64,000 bases of DNA from Trema orientale (lineage: Eukaryota; Streptophyta; Magnoliopsida; Rosales; Cannabaceae): NCBI GenBank assembly GCA_002914845.1, contig JXTC01000024.1:294923-358922 (forward strand). The letters run 5' to 3'. A program made the position numbers and the translations under genes. Below are positions 13,502 to 25,900 of the stretch, piece by piece (positions within the stretch are counted from its first letter, which is position 1; each line of letters begins with the position of its first letter). The notes under the pieces are model-generated. The model was not told where the DNA came from and did not search any database. It worked only from the letters and a program-made list of their open reading frames with translations.

Positions 13502-15361
13502 CTAGTTTCTGGTTCTGTTACATCTGTACCACAAAATCAGAAAACAAAGCACTCTGTACCCAACAATGAAACCCAACATCACAGCTAAGTTACTCCATTT
13601 TTGAGACTCCTTCAAACCCTGCTGCCTCAAGAACCCATCTCCATACAGACTACATCCTTTGCCTTCGTCAGTTTCTAAGCACCTTCTCCTTCCCTGCACC
13701 CCTCCATACTCATTTATTAAGAAACAGTCAAATGGGTACTTGAAAAGACTCAGATAGTACATAAAAACCCAGTAATTTGGTAAGCTTTCCTTTGATATAA
13801 AATATCCAGAAAAGAGAAAGAAAGATCCCATTAAGCCTGCAATAATTGATGTACCCATGATGAAGTTTGGAACTAGAGCACTGAAACAAGCCACAAAAGA
13901 ATTGGACATCAAGAGAACCATCCAAACCACAAGGGAGAAGTAGAGGAAGCAGTCGATTTCTCGCCTCAATCCGACTAAAAAGTAAACTGGTGTGGCGTAG
14001 AGAAGACCAACCATCAGAAGAAACGGAAGAAAAACTAGGCAATTTGCCAAGACATAGGAGGAAACTCTATAAGCTCCTCTTTCTGTCTCACTCATTAGGA
14101 TTCTCCTCTCATTCAAGAAGATTGGCAGGCCTTCTGTTGAGGAAGATAGCAAGAAAGTGAGGCTGAAGGCGAAAAACCCGGTTTTGGCTTGTAAATATAC
14201 TTTTCCTTGTTTACTGCCAACGTTCAGGAATATGGTTCCAAGTATTAATCCAGCTACCAGAGCTTGTACAACTCTTGTAGCGAAGAGTTGCTTTGTTCTG
14301 AATATGTTTCTGCAAAACCTTTGTCCTAGTATCATGATTTCCTTGGTTCGAGAATTCGGGTAGACAAAAGACTTTCCTTCCATACAGTTGTCAGATAATT
14401 CGAGCTGGTTTTCACAATCTTGATCCTTATTTTGTTCCTTGTTCTTTGCCTCAAGGAAATTCTGTTGGCTGGAAAAAGTTTCTGTGACCAAGCTTTCAAC
14501 AACATCGACCGCGAATTCTAGGACGTTGACATGCTTAGGAACCATTTGGTTGCAAGCAAACTTAATCCTATCTTCAAGAAGATTTAGTGATCCATTATGT
14601 GCTATATTCCCATTTGAAAGCAGAATTATTCGATCAAAGAGGTCGAGAATTCGAAAACCAGGTTGATGGATGGTCAGAATAATCGTCTTACCTTGATTGA
14701 CCACCATGGTTTTGAGCAATGATACAACATGGATGGCAGAAGCTGAGTCCAATCCGGAAGTTGGTTCATCGATCAAAATCACAGCAGGGTCATGAACTAG
14801 ATCAACTCCAATCGAAACTCTCCGCCTTTCGCCACCCGAAATACCATTGTTTGATCCTCCAGCAACTCTTGAAGCTGCAACATGATCCAACCCCAGATCA
14901 GTCATTAGCTGTCTCACTCTAGCAGCAGCCTCTTTATGGCCACCGGACCGCCTTAAAAGAGCGCTATACATGAGTGTTTCTTCAACTGTAAGTAAAGGAA
15001 AAAGAGCATCAACTTGTCTGACATAAGCCGATATTCTTCTGAAACTTCTAGTCTCCATGGGCCGATCATTAACAAGAACATGACCAGATACTTCATTTGG
15101 TGATATCTTTCCTGCAAGAACCTCAAGCAGTGTCGTTTTTCCAGCCCCACTAGGACCAGCAATGGCAGTGATCTCTCTTCCCTTTGCTACACAATTAACA
15201 TCCTTCAAAATGAAGTTTGGAAGTGTCTTTTTACAAAAACCAAGACAATCCCATTTCATTTCATCAAACTGGGTCCTCAATTTGTACGACAGATTTCTGG
15301 TTTCTATTGAGTACAAAGTTTTCCGGCCACCGAAAATCGGCTGCCTGGTCGGTAACTCCAT
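13502..15361 (-). CDS. ABCG10: ABC transporter G family half-transporter (ABCG10-like)
   Basis: One uninterrupted exon of 619 residues is read from the ATG at 15361. An in-frame ATG 23 codons upstream exists, but [12 protein letters not shown] is the usual start of this subgroup. The nucleotide-binding domain comes first: Walker [10 protein letters not shown], signature [12 protein letters not shown], Walker [17 protein letters not shown] and the H-loop in ILTIHQPG. A six-helix membrane domain follows from about residue 370, with a short extracellular Cys-containing loop near the end. This reverse order (NBD-TMD) and size define WBC half-transporters, which act as dimers, mostly at the plasma membrane. 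It resembles Arabidopsis ABCG10; the Medicago homologue is linked to phenylpropanoid/isoflavonoid precursor transport. The substrate here is unknown. It is divergent from the MORF8-like gene, 1.7 kb away. Confidence 0.93.
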   Translation of the reverse strand: MELPTRQPIFGGRKTLYSIETRNLSYKLRTQFDEMKWDCLGFCKKTLPNFILKDVNCVAKGREITAIAGPSGAGKTTLLEVLAGKISPNEVSGHVLVNDRPMETRSFRRISAYVRQVDALFPLLTVEETLMYSALLRRSGGHKEAAARVRQLMTDLGLDHVAASRVAGGSNNGISGGERRRVSIGVDLVHDPAVILIDEPTSGLDSASAIHVVSLLKTMVVNQGKTIILTIHQPGFRILDLFDRIILLSNGNIAHNGSLNLLEDRIKFACNQMVPKHVNVLEFAVDVVESLVTETFSSQQNFLEAKNKEQNKDQDCENQLELSDNCMEGKSFVYPNSRTKEIMILGQRFCRNIFRTKQLFATRVVQALVAGLILGTIFLNVGSKQGKVYLQAKTGFFAFSLTFLLSSSTEGLPIFLNERRILMSETERGAYRVSSYVLANCLVFLPFLLMVGLLYATPVYFLVGLRREIDCFLYFSLVVWMVLLMSNSFVACFSALVPNFIMGTSIIAGLMGSFFLFSGYFISKESLPNYWVFMYYLSLFKYPFDCFLINEYGGVQGRRRCLETDEGKGCSLYGDGFLRQQGLKESQKWSNLAVMLGFIVGYRVLCFLILWYRCNRTRN

Positions 15362-17097
15362 TGGAGAGAGAGTGAAGCAAAACTGAGGAGAAACAATGTG
15401 TTGTAATAGGGAGATAAACCAACTCACCAAACTGGGGTTTTAGTGTAGCATGTTGGCTCAAAAAGGCAAGTAGATATGAAGCCAATTTTAATATTTGGAA
15501 CCTCATGGGCTTAATTCATAAACTGTTTGAAGATAATAAAAGTCTTTGACATGAGGTCTTGCTTTTCATTTTCTTGCTCGGAAAATGGGAGTTTTTGGTG
15601 AGGTTTGGAAACTGGAAGAGAGTTTAGAGCCTCAAGCAATCGAAAGAAAGAAAGAAAGAAACTAGAGAGTGGAAGACTTGTTGGGAAGCTTTTCAGTTGA
15701 GCTGATTATTGACTGTGGAGGGTTTGGTGTTGGTAGCCTTACTATCTGCCTCACTATATTTGCTTCACACAACTCAGCAGTTTGGTTGGGAATTGTTGAA
15801 AAAAGAATATGCTTTTACCTTCTAACTTAGAATTTTTTTTGGGCTCTATTATGGTTAAAAGTGGAACAGCTGTTTGATTTCAAATACTAGTTTTTGTTTG
15901 TGTTTGCTTGGAGAAGTGTTTATCTAGAAAGAATAGGTTAGGTTGTTAGGGGGGTCGGATCTTGGTTTGATGTTGAACATAATAATTAAATGAGTTAAGC
16001 AGAAAAAAAATTAAATGAGTTAAGCAGAAAAAAAAAATAATTAAATGAGTTAAGCAGAAGTCGTAAATGTAAATAAGGTTTGACTCTAGTTATTTATTAA
16101 TTTTGATAAATAGCACAATGGTTATCCAGTTTTGCATTGAGTCCCCTTTTTTTGGGCATTTAACTCCTTAACACATCTGAAGTGTTGCATCGTTTCTTGA
16201 TCAATTTTATCAAATCTTTCCGTATTGTGCTTTTAATTAAGCCTGATGAAAAGAGAAAAAAAAATCTTCATCGTTCATACCGAGTGAAAATTAGAAACTT
16301 AAAGATGATAAATTTCTATACAAAATTACAATGAAATTCTCTGATTTATGTCAAAATTCCTGTGACACTTCTTCAATAGAAAATAATTATAGTAACATTA
16401 CGGGTCAAAAAGAGATTGAAATATCGATGAAATTTTAACCACCTATGCATATTTTTCTTCTTTAATTTAACCAATTGTGTTGTTTTACTGGAAATAATTA
16501 AGTTTAATGCAAATTTAATGGTAAAAAAGTAAAAATTTTGTCCAAATTGACACAAAAAATGAGGTGTATTTGTATTTTCATTTTTCTAGAGAGTATTTTA
16601 ACCATCTCCTATGCATTATGAGTTGTGGTTATGCATGTACTTTTCGAATTTTGTTCTAATGTATGCATGTTAAAAGAAGCATTATTTTGCATTTTAAATA
16701 TTAATTTTATGTATAAAATATATTTTTCTACTATTAATTCTTATTATTTTATTATTCAATTACTCATCATAAAGCTTAACTTCATCTATTAATTTATAAT
16801 TATGCCCATTATACATAAATCAACTAACTGGTTATGCAAAAAAAATTACAAAGAAAATTTTATTCTCCTATTAATTCTAATTTAGTAAGGATGAACTTTT
16901 AAATTTAATAAAAAAATATACATTATTTTACCTGAAAAATTAAAAAAGAATGAATGTGCCATTATTTCGAACTTCAAGGGCAATTTAGGAATTCTGGCAT
17001 ATAAAGGGTTCCTAAACCCTCATCTCTTATTTCTAGCCTCTTCTCACCCATTCGTAGGGTTTTTCGTACAGAGCGTTTGAGGTTCTCAATCTCAGCC
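15362..17097. other. Bidirectional intergenic region between ABCG and MORF genes
   Basis: Both flanking genes start outward from this 1.7-kb AT-rich stretch, so it must hold both promoters. A short GAAA repeat occurs near 15645-15660 and a three-copy repeat at about 15983-16060 (listed). No other gene is visible. Confidence 0.6.
15983..16060. repeat. Three tandem copies of a 25-30 bp unit
   Basis: The motif ttaaatgagttaagcagaa followed by an A-run occurs three times in direct succession, with spacers varying only by A-run length and one taa. Confidence 0.9.
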
Positions 17098-19962
17098 ATG
17101 GCGACAGCCCATCTATTTCGTTCCCTTCCCAAAACCCTAACCCTAGCCTCCTTCCTTTCCCGCTCTTTCTCCAATTCGGCCTCTATCTCCACGGCCCAAT
17201 CTCGTTCTTCCCTCTCTCTCCTCCACCGCCTCCGCCCTCTCGCCGGAGCCATCGTCACCCACGGCAGCGTCTCTCGGGCCTCGGCTATTCGGTGCTTCTC
17301 TTCCAATACGACGTCGTCCTCGCTCAAGGATCCAAACCCTAACTGGTCTAATCGGCCCCCGAAGGAGACGATCCTGCTCGATGGCTGTGACTTTGAGCAC
17401 TGGCTTGTCGTCATGGAGCCGCCCGAGGGTGACGCCACTAGGGATGAGATCATTGATAGTTACATCAAAACCCTAGCCATGGTGGTTGGAAGGTGACGTT
17501 TCTTTAGTTCAGTTTATCATTTTTATTTTATTTATTTATTCTATTGTAATTTCAGTAATTTTTTAATAATTTCATTAATTAAGTTTGCTGTGTTTAAGTT
17601 CTGGTATCATTTTCTGGGTACTTCTGAACCCAATTGAGGAAACAGTACATGTATTCTATTTGTTCTGAAAGTTGAACTTTTTATTCATTTTGAGCTAATT
17701 TGATGGGTTTTAGTGATTTCAAATGTCAGTTTAAGTTTACTAAATTAGTAGGAGAGTCAGGCCATGGGTTTTTTTTTTCGGATTGGTTTCATGTTTTGTA
17801 CTTGTGTTTTAGTGATTAAAGTTAGTCTTCAAGTTTTGTGGCCAAGATTAATCCACGCTTTTTGGGTTTTTAATGTATTTGTGGAAACATGTACGTGCTT
17901 TTTTATAGTGGACATGTGTTCGCTTTATTTATTTATTTTATTTTATTTTTTTTTCTCTGGGACATAAACCTTGTTGCTATGTATGCACAGTTTGGGAAGA
18001 TGGGTTGTGCAAGAATGTTTAAGTTTTGTTCTCGTTTACCCCAAGTGGTGAAGTTTGAGATGGTATATGGGTTTTTATTCTATGCCTTTTGTGTACTATG
18101 TTCTGTCTCCGAGTTGCAGAGTACGGTAGGGCCTTATGTAGAGCTTCTGTTTTTTTACGTTTTTTATTATTGGTTGGAGGCTTGCGGCTGCTTTGGAAGT
18201 CAGTCTTGTTTTTGTTATATGATAACCTGATAAGTAATAACCTTGAACAAATTTAGAATTGTTAAATTTTCTGGTATCTTAACAATGAACATGGTTTATA
18301 TGGGTCATTTTTATTTTTATTGTTTCTCTTCGCATTTCAATTACAGCGAGGAAGAAGCTAGAATGAAGATATACTCAGTTTCTACTAGGTGCTATTTTGC
18401 ATTTGGGGCTCTAGTGTCTGAAGAACTTTCGTACAAAATTAAAGGTACGTGATTTTGTCTTTATTATGAATTTTATTCGTGCATTCTGTATTTCTCATGA
18501 TTGTTTTGTTCAAATTCTTTCAGAATTGCCTAGGGTGCGCTGGGTCCTCCCTGATTCATACCTGGATGTCAAGAATAAAGATTATGGAGGTAAGAATCTG
18601 ATGGACTCTTGTGGCGTTTCAAAACTAATTCAGTTGCATTTGAACCAGTTAATATCTTTGTTCTTTTTATTTGCTTGGTATTTGGGAAACTATGCATATG
18701 AACTGCTGAAGTTCACTAGTTTGTTTGCTAGGTTTAAGAAAATTCTTTCTCAACTGGTATAATGATTTTGATGTGACCCTTATGTATGTGGTCTGCATTT
18801 AAGCTCTTAGAACAATGATGACGAAAAGCATTGTACGGGTTTGTGTGAGAATATAAAGCTTGCTATGTAGGAATTTTCAGGATTGTTATGTAATCCAAAC
18901 TTATCTTTTGCCCTTATATCTACTGTGTTTCTTTTCTCATCTTGAAAAAAACGTATAGAAATTTAGGTTGGGTGAAATTTAAGTCTTGCGTGAAGTAATC
19001 CTAGAAGCACTCCAAATAGGTTTAAACTTGCAAGGTGAAAAAAAAAAAGAAAAAAAATGAAGAAGCAATAGAGAATGAGTACTGCCATTTTAGATTGTAC
19101 TCCTTAAATATAAGATTGTACTCCTTAAATATATCTTTATTATTTTGTTATTTTATTTTATTTTATTTTTTAATACGCCTAGTATTATAGTGTGCACTAT
19201 TCTTTTGCTGATTCTGTCTGTTTTAATTTGGCAGGGGAACCTTTTGTCGATGGTCAAGCAGTTCCATATGATCCCAAGTACCACGAAGAATGGTTAAGGA
19301 ACAATGCTAGAGCAAATGAGAGAAATAGGCGTAATGACAGACCTCGTAATTTTGATAGATCAAGGAACTTTGAGAGGAGGCGGGAAAATATGCAAAATCG
19401 AGATTTTCAGAGAGGTGCACCTCCAATGCCCAACCAGTCGGTGCAGAATGCTGGGCCAAATCCCCATGGAATGCCCCCTAGCAGCAACATGGGTCCTCCA
19501 CCTGCCAACATGGGTCCGCCACCGCCCAATAACTATGGTCCGCCTCCACCCGGTAACTATGGTCCTCCGCCATCCAGCAACTATGGTCCGCCCCAAAACA
19601 ACACAGGTGGATTTCCCCCAAACAACATGACTGGAGTACCCCCAAACAACATGAACCCTCCCAATAACTATGGTGGAATGTCCCCAAGCAACAGCTGGGG
19701 GGGCGTGCCACCAAACAACTATGGAGGTGCACCGCCCAGCCATAACGTGGGAGGAATGCCACATAACAACACTGGAGGTGGAGCGCCCAGCCTTAACGTT
19801 GGAGGAATGCCACATAACAACACTGGAGGTGGAGCGCCAAACATGGGAGGAATGCAGAATAATGGTGGATGGTCTGGTAATGATCCTAACGCACAATATC
19901 AGAATAGCTACACACCCAGCAGAGACATGGGAAATGTGCCTGGTAGAAACTATTCATCTTAG
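17098..19962 (+). CDS. MORF8: MORF8/RIP1-like multiple organellar RNA editing factor
   Basis: Four exons (17098-17492, 18347-18444, 18524-18589, 19235-19962) join in frame to 428 residues. The first 70 or so residues are rich in Ser, Arg and Ala with few acids, a mitochondrial or dual-targeting presequence. The MORF box follows: LDGCDFEHWLVVMEPPEGD, IDSYIKTLAMVVG, RMKIYSVSTRCYFAFGALV and [25 protein letters not shown] as separate conserved blocks. MORF proteins bind PPR proteins and are needed for C-to-U editing in organelles. The last third is a Pro/Gly/Asn-rich low-complexity tail with repeated GPPPP-N and NNYGG units, as in MORF8 and MORF9-type members. The initiator is the first ATG after a C/T-rich leader; its context (gccATGgcg) is favourable. 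The length and tail favour MORF8. Confidence 0.94.
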
Positions 19963-21409
19963 GGAATGCCTCGGACAATTTAGCTGTAGATAAGCAAAAA
20001 TGGCATCCTGTGTTGTTGAGGCTTTATCTTAACAATATTAAGATAGAAGGAGTTTATTTCAGTCTTATTTTGCGAGCACATTATGCTGAGATACTGTTGG
20101 TTGTACCTTCATGAGTTTTTGGAAGGACTTAAAACTGTGGTTAATTAGTTTGCTTGATTTTCATTTATTTTTATCTTCTTGTTTTGTCAGTCGAATATGA
20201 GGTATAGCTCCAGTATATGGACCCTGGAAAGTGCACTGATTATTCTCTGTTTCTTTAGACGTATTCCTCCTTGAGAAATTATGTAATTTGGTATTGAACT
20301 TTGATGAAAATAATAAACAACAGAGAAGCGAAGGAAATTATAAAAATCAGGAATGGTTGGCACATCAAATCCTAAATGGAGTATTACAGTTTTAGTGAGG
20401 AGTGAGATTCTTCCCTTTATCTGTCATTTGGTTCATTGTTTGTTTGTTTGTTTGTTTGTTTTTCTTGTCGTGTTTTTTTTTTTTAGTTTTCAGAGATTTC
20501 AGTCTTCATTAGAACTCAGATAGCTGATTTGGAAGATTTGGAAAGATGTTAAGTGTAGAAAATTCCAACCAGGTGTTCGAGTTTGTCAATTAATCAAACG
20601 AAATTGTGTGAAACTCACTCTCTGTAATATGGAACTTGTAATATGGAACTTGTATGGTAGGACACAAAGAAACACCTTATCTGCAACTCACATTTCTGCA
20701 TTCTTACTAGATTTCCAATAAATTTCGTGAGAGTTTCATAATGTTTGATTATATGATGTAATTCGGCAATTGAAAAAGAGAAAATTGTGTTACCAGTAAG
20801 TATATCCAACGACGAACAGAATCCGCCAATAATTTTTGGAAGGATTATGAAGTGGGATAGGAACTAAAATGTCCCACTTGTAAGGATTATGGAGATTCAT
20901 AAAATGATTCCTCATTTATTTATGGGTCCTGAGAAAGAATTAGTAGCTATAAATAATGATTTGTGTTGTGATTTTAAGATGCAAACACTCCCAGATTTCG
21001 TTTTCAGTCATTAACCAAACGGTAACTATCATATTACACAGATTCAAAATTCATGCATACGATATTGGATAACAAAGTCCCAGTTCTCTAAAAAGCATAT
21101 CATCAAACAGTTGGTGGGCATTCTCCAAAATAGAGTAAATCTAAACAGAAACGAGGAATACATAGCCCAGATTTAATATTCTTTTCCCCCCCAAAAACGA
21201 AAACCACAATTCAATTAGTTTTTTCCTAAGCAGATCCGATCCTAGCAGTGTCCTATCCACAAGAGTGGTCAACCATGAGTAGGTAAATCCAAAAACAGAG
21301 CACCCAGTTCAATGGCGCAGGGCCACTGAATGGGCCAAAAGAAATCAATCCGATGGGTCTCAGATACTTCTTCTTCCCAGCATGCTAACAGCAATCATTC
21401 ACAAAAATT
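19963..21409. other. MORF 3' flank and intergenic DNA
   Basis: This contains the MORF 3' UTR (AATAAA-like signal near 20310), a (TTTG)n microsatellite at about 20438-20461 and a 16-bp direct duplication near 20627-20655. No gene is recognised. Confidence 0.6.
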
Positions 21410-21669
21410 ATCTCTACTTTATTCCAAAGTTGGCAAAAATAATATCACTTTGGGTCAATTGGCCTTTTCTTGACCACTGACTTGCTGATATTTTTATTCC
21501 CACCATTTGCACGCTTCTTCGTTTAGCTATTGACTTCCGAGGTTTCTGCAACCTTGTATGCTTTGTTAGGGACAAAGCGAGACTACTTCTACCAATTTTA
21601 TGGTAAAATATACCCCAAAAAAAAAAAAAAATTATCTTAGGGTAAAATACGGGAACAAGAGTGTAATTT

Positions 21670-21705
<36 letters not shown>

Positions 21706-21720
21706 CTGGGCAAAACAAAA
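21410..21720. repeat. Dispersed repeat, copy related to 59600-59960
   Basis: Shared blocks in the same order include gcaaaaataatatcac, a ttgctgata/cctgctaat block, ttgcacgcttcttcgttt against ttgcatgcatctttgttt, caattttatggtaaaat and gtgtaatttg before a T-run and ctggg. It carries a long T-run at about 21674-21705. Class is not assigned. Confidence 0.55.
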
Positions 21721-22561
21721 ATGGAGAGAAAGGAAAAGAAAAAGAAAAGGTTGGATGATTAAGAAGTTATCATGCAATTTTGACTCGTAACGATCTTTAA
21801 ATTTGAAATCTCAACACTTATACTTGATGATTAAGAAGTTAATCGCACCTTATACCGAGTTTAACATTATCTTCTGCCCCCATAATCTCCCTAAACAAAT
21901 GACCTTGATATTAGTTAAATAGATAAACTAATATAATTAATGTGGAAACATTTTAAGCTAGCCGCGCGCGTACCTGTCCATTAGATTAAAGATTTTTTTC
22001 ACATGTTTGTTCTTCCACGAAAATGAGAAATCAAGTATTAACAAGATTGACGTAACTAGCCAAATTGACTAGTAAGTTAAAACGGAAAACAAATGTCCAT
22101 CATGAGAGGATCATTGATCTCATTAATTTTTGCATAAATAAACCCTCCTTGAGTACCATTATCCACTGTTAACTAAAAATATTGGTATTACAACTAATCC
22201 AAATTAAGTCTCAAGAAAGGACTTTCGTCATCAAACCATATATATTAAGATGCACATATGTAGGAATGTCCTTGAGAATATGACAAAGCACAGAAAACCT
22301 TCGTTCAAAAGCATCAACTTACCTTGTAAATGGGTATAACGGCATCTCATATAGACTCCGAAATACATTCAAGTATTAGGAGTGCTTTAGATAAAAGTTC
22401 AAAACCGTATGTTACACAAACCTCAAAGATTGTGGTTTTGTTATTACTCATGGTGTACACTTTTGAAAATGTGATAGAAGAGCTAGTTCAAAAGAAGCCA
22501 AAGCCCATTAAGTCCTGTTTCCAATATACACAAGAGAATGATACTGGCCACCAAGCTGTTT
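21721..22561. other. Intergenic, 3' flank of enolase-like gene
   Basis: AT-rich DNA with no clear gene. Its right part (about 22385-22561) is similar to 32210-32340 plus 32830-32870, showing that the duplication of the enolase-like locus included 3' flanking DNA. Confidence 0.55.
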
Positions 22562-22758
22562 AACAAAGCTCAACCCTAAGTCAACTGGGGTTAGCTCAGT
22601 TGGTCCAAAGTTTGAGGATTGTGTGTGTGTGTTTGGGGGGATCAGGGGTTCAAACCTTAGTAGTGTGTGTGTGCCATTTTCTTTTAATTTGTAGTAAGTG
22701 GTGGTCATTAATTAAGCCCCACTTTTTAAAAAAAAAAAAAAACAAAGCTCAACCCTAA
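22562..22758 (+). mobile_element. tRNA-derived SINE with 18-bp target-site duplication
   Basis: The body at 22580-22740 has a pol III A box (ttagctcagttgg, 22591-22603), a B box (ggttcaaacc, 22647-22656) and a terminal A-run. It is flanked by perfect 18-bp direct repeats, aacaaagctcaaccctaa, at 22562-22579 and 22741-22758. Long perfect duplications and a poly(A) end indicate LINE-dependent insertion. The related locus near 32860-32920 lacks the insertion. Confidence 0.9.
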
Positions 22759-22916
22759 ATTATTTAAAAAAAAAAAAAAAGAAGCTATTCAACTAAGCAA
22801 TACCAAAAATATGCCTGGAAATTAATCAAGAGTTCCTAGAGCATAACAAAAAAAAAAAAAAGTACCAATTAGTAGTATGCAGGTCCAAATTCCTCTACAT
22901 CTTTCCATAAAGGAGT

Positions 22917-25900
22917 TCAGGCATTCCTCATAATACCTTCTACACGGGATTTGACGAGGTCTTCTTTCGTAAGCTCACCTCTTTCGACTTTCTCAAAGAT
23001 TTCTGCAAGGGCGAAATGTTTACGATCCTTCTCTGGGAGAGTCCCAATCCATTCTAGACGTTTAAACATCTTATCAACAATTCTTTCCATATCCCTGCAA
23101 ATCAAAAGGTGCATAGATTATACATGCAGAGAAACACGTGTCCAATACACGTCAAATTAGTGGCATAACTTCTTTACCTGGTTACATTCTCTGTGGCCGC
23201 CTCCAAATCAATGTCTATAAGCTGCATGCAACGCCACATATAAACACGTAAAGACAAAAAGAACCTAAGCTGAACAACTCATCAAAATCTCAAATTAAAA
23301 TCAGTCATTCACAACCACTGATGAAGGATTCCTCGAAAAGTTAAGGATTAGTAATCTTTTTTAGAAATTGAATGGATTCGGTCTTATACACAAGCGAGGA
23401 AGGTAATCAAAAAAGAAAGAAGATGAGTTCTTCTTTTTTTTTTTTATCACTTAGGAGCCGTGCGAGATGAAAGTCTCATGCACGGTTTTGAACGAGAGAA
23501 AGAAGTGAGGAATCTTGATAAATAAAATACAAAAACCAGGAGAGTTCAATAAAAGTCCTGACCCTATTACACATATTACAAGGCTTGTGCTCGTCGATGC
23601 ATGAAACCCCTATCTCAATTCGAAACTGGAAAAAAAATTAAATAAAATAACGAAAGTGAAAAAAAAAAAAAACCATAATAGTATATTAAGAAGTTTTCAA
23701 CAATAATATAAAGTCGCAGGGCATGAATAATTACCGCCCCAAAACCCACAAAGATATCAGCTACATCTGCGTCCAACTCACAACTATAACCAAACAGTAA
23801 AACCACTCAATTGATAATAGTGAAGACAAACTACATATAAACACATTATTTATATTAAAGAGCTTATGAACCTATAGTGGCCTGCCATAAAAAGTTTCCA
23901 ACCGGCTTGTTTGGACAATTTCAGAATTTCAATGCATTCTGTTATACATCCTAACTGGTTCACCTGTCACCAATAAAGTACAAAGAGGTGTGAGTACTGT
24001 TAGTCATAAAGCTCTAATAAAACTATAAATTAAGAACAAAGATCAATCGCATATTGGTACCTCAAGAAGAAGAGAATTGCAAGTTTTATTTCGGATTGCC
24101 TTTTTAAGCATCTGAAACCATGAATAAGACAGATAATTTCTAGACAAGTTACAAAATCCTGTCACGAAATAACAACTATAGGATAAAAAACACAAATCCA
24201 GACCTTTCGGTTGGTCAAAGAAGGATCTCCCCTAACTACTCGTATTATATCTTCGCTGTGTATTGCTGTAATATCACGCCCGAGCTCCATCTCATCGGCT
24301 AGCATCTGAAACCATGAATAAGAAAGATAATATCAGTTGAGATACATTTATCAGACATCAAAATTGAAACACAAACATAAGTTACAAAATGTGTCATAAA
24401 ATAACAACTATAGGGATAAAAATCATAATTAATCTAGACCGTTCGGTTGGTGAAAGAATGATCTCCATTACATACTTGTCTGAATTCCTCAATGTTTTCG
24501 TATCTGCTCTCTATTGAATCATAGTGCACGATATCTACAAACTTGGTTAGCTCAGTGTAGTGCTCCACATTGTCTTCGTGAAAGGGATTTTTTATAAACA
24601 CAATGGGCGAATCGATCACCAATCGACGAAAAGATGAATAATCATCCTTGTTCTATAGCAATAATTTAATTATAAAAAAAATAAAAAGTTAGCATATTTT
24701 AAGTGTAACCAAAAATAAATAAAACAAAAACAACACCACCACCACCACCACCAAATGGAGGACAGCCAAATGACCAATCTGTCATAGCAGGACTAGGTCA
24801 AGAATGGCTCAAAGTCTCAAACATCAAAGGAAAAAGACCACCTACCATAGATAACTTGGATCCACAAAATTCCACTCCAATGCGAATCTAAAACATATAA
24901 ACAATTCGTAAACCTTTCAAAAATTGCTAATAATTTTTGGTATATCATCAAAGATTATATATTTGGTTGGGGACAAAATAAAATGGAACAGAAACTAACA
25001 CAATCTGTGTAGAAACCAGCATCATCATCAATGACCTTAAAAAGCAACTCTGCAGCTTTCTCCATCTACCAAATTCACACACAAAAAATATATATTTTAA
25101 TACGATTGTAAGTTGAAAAAAAAAATACATATGAAACTATACACTCGAATTAAGTAAACAACCGGAATATCAAGATTGTAACCACCAGCATCATCTTCCT
25201 TGACAGCATCCTGGCCATGTTCCTTGATAATAAGATCCTTGAGGGGGAGGACATGTATCGTTAGTATGCAAGCAACCAAAAAGAAGACACATTGTTTTTA
25301 GTGACGCGTGTACAAGTAGTCACTTTAAGAGGGAAAAGTATAAAAACTACCTTCAAATGCACCCGATATATTTCCTTAATTGCAATGATGGCCTTTCTAA
25401 ATGAAGGAACATATGTAGGAATAATCATGAAATGCTGCAAGCAAAAATGTATTAGATAGCTCAATACAAGGACCATCCATGAGAAAGCAAAATCTAATGA
25501 AACTAATGAAATGGAAAAACATGCCTGCTTAGCACATTTGTTTTCTGGTGATTCCCCACTATTAATGACCTTAAAAGCGGGAGTAGGATAGTCATATTTA
25601 TCATTGTTGCCAATAACTTCCATGATGTACTACACAAAAATACGGGCCCAGTTGTGATAAATGATAATGCTATCAGATATATTGACGAAAAGAAAAGCTT
25701 CAATATCCAGCCACCTAGACAATTATTCCGTAAGAATGGGAATATACCTTGTAAAGAGGCTTATTTTTTATGCCAGCACCAGCTTTGCAGAGGGCAAGTG
25801 ACACTGCCAGTATCAAATTGGAAGTGGCCTGAAATCACCACAAGATCACTATTATATTGCAATGTAATGTAAAATAATAATAATTATTCAAGACATATAC

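Noticed and set aside
15362..15430. Upstream ATG extending the ABCG protein by 23 residues
   Set aside because: The extension is not typical of the family; MELP-type starts are. It could still be an alternative start.
16974..17453. 159-codon open frame antisense to MORF exon 1
   Set aside because: It is the complement of the Ser/Arg/Leu-rich targeting peptide region; the plus strand has the correct gene.
19360..19896. 178-codon open frame antisense to MORF exon 4
   Set aside because: It is a shadow of the repetitive Pro/Gly/Asn coding sequence, with no start context or homology.
22591..22656. tRNA gene suggested by A and B boxes
   Set aside because: No cloverleaf can be completed, and the 18-bp flanking duplications with an A-tail identify a SINE.
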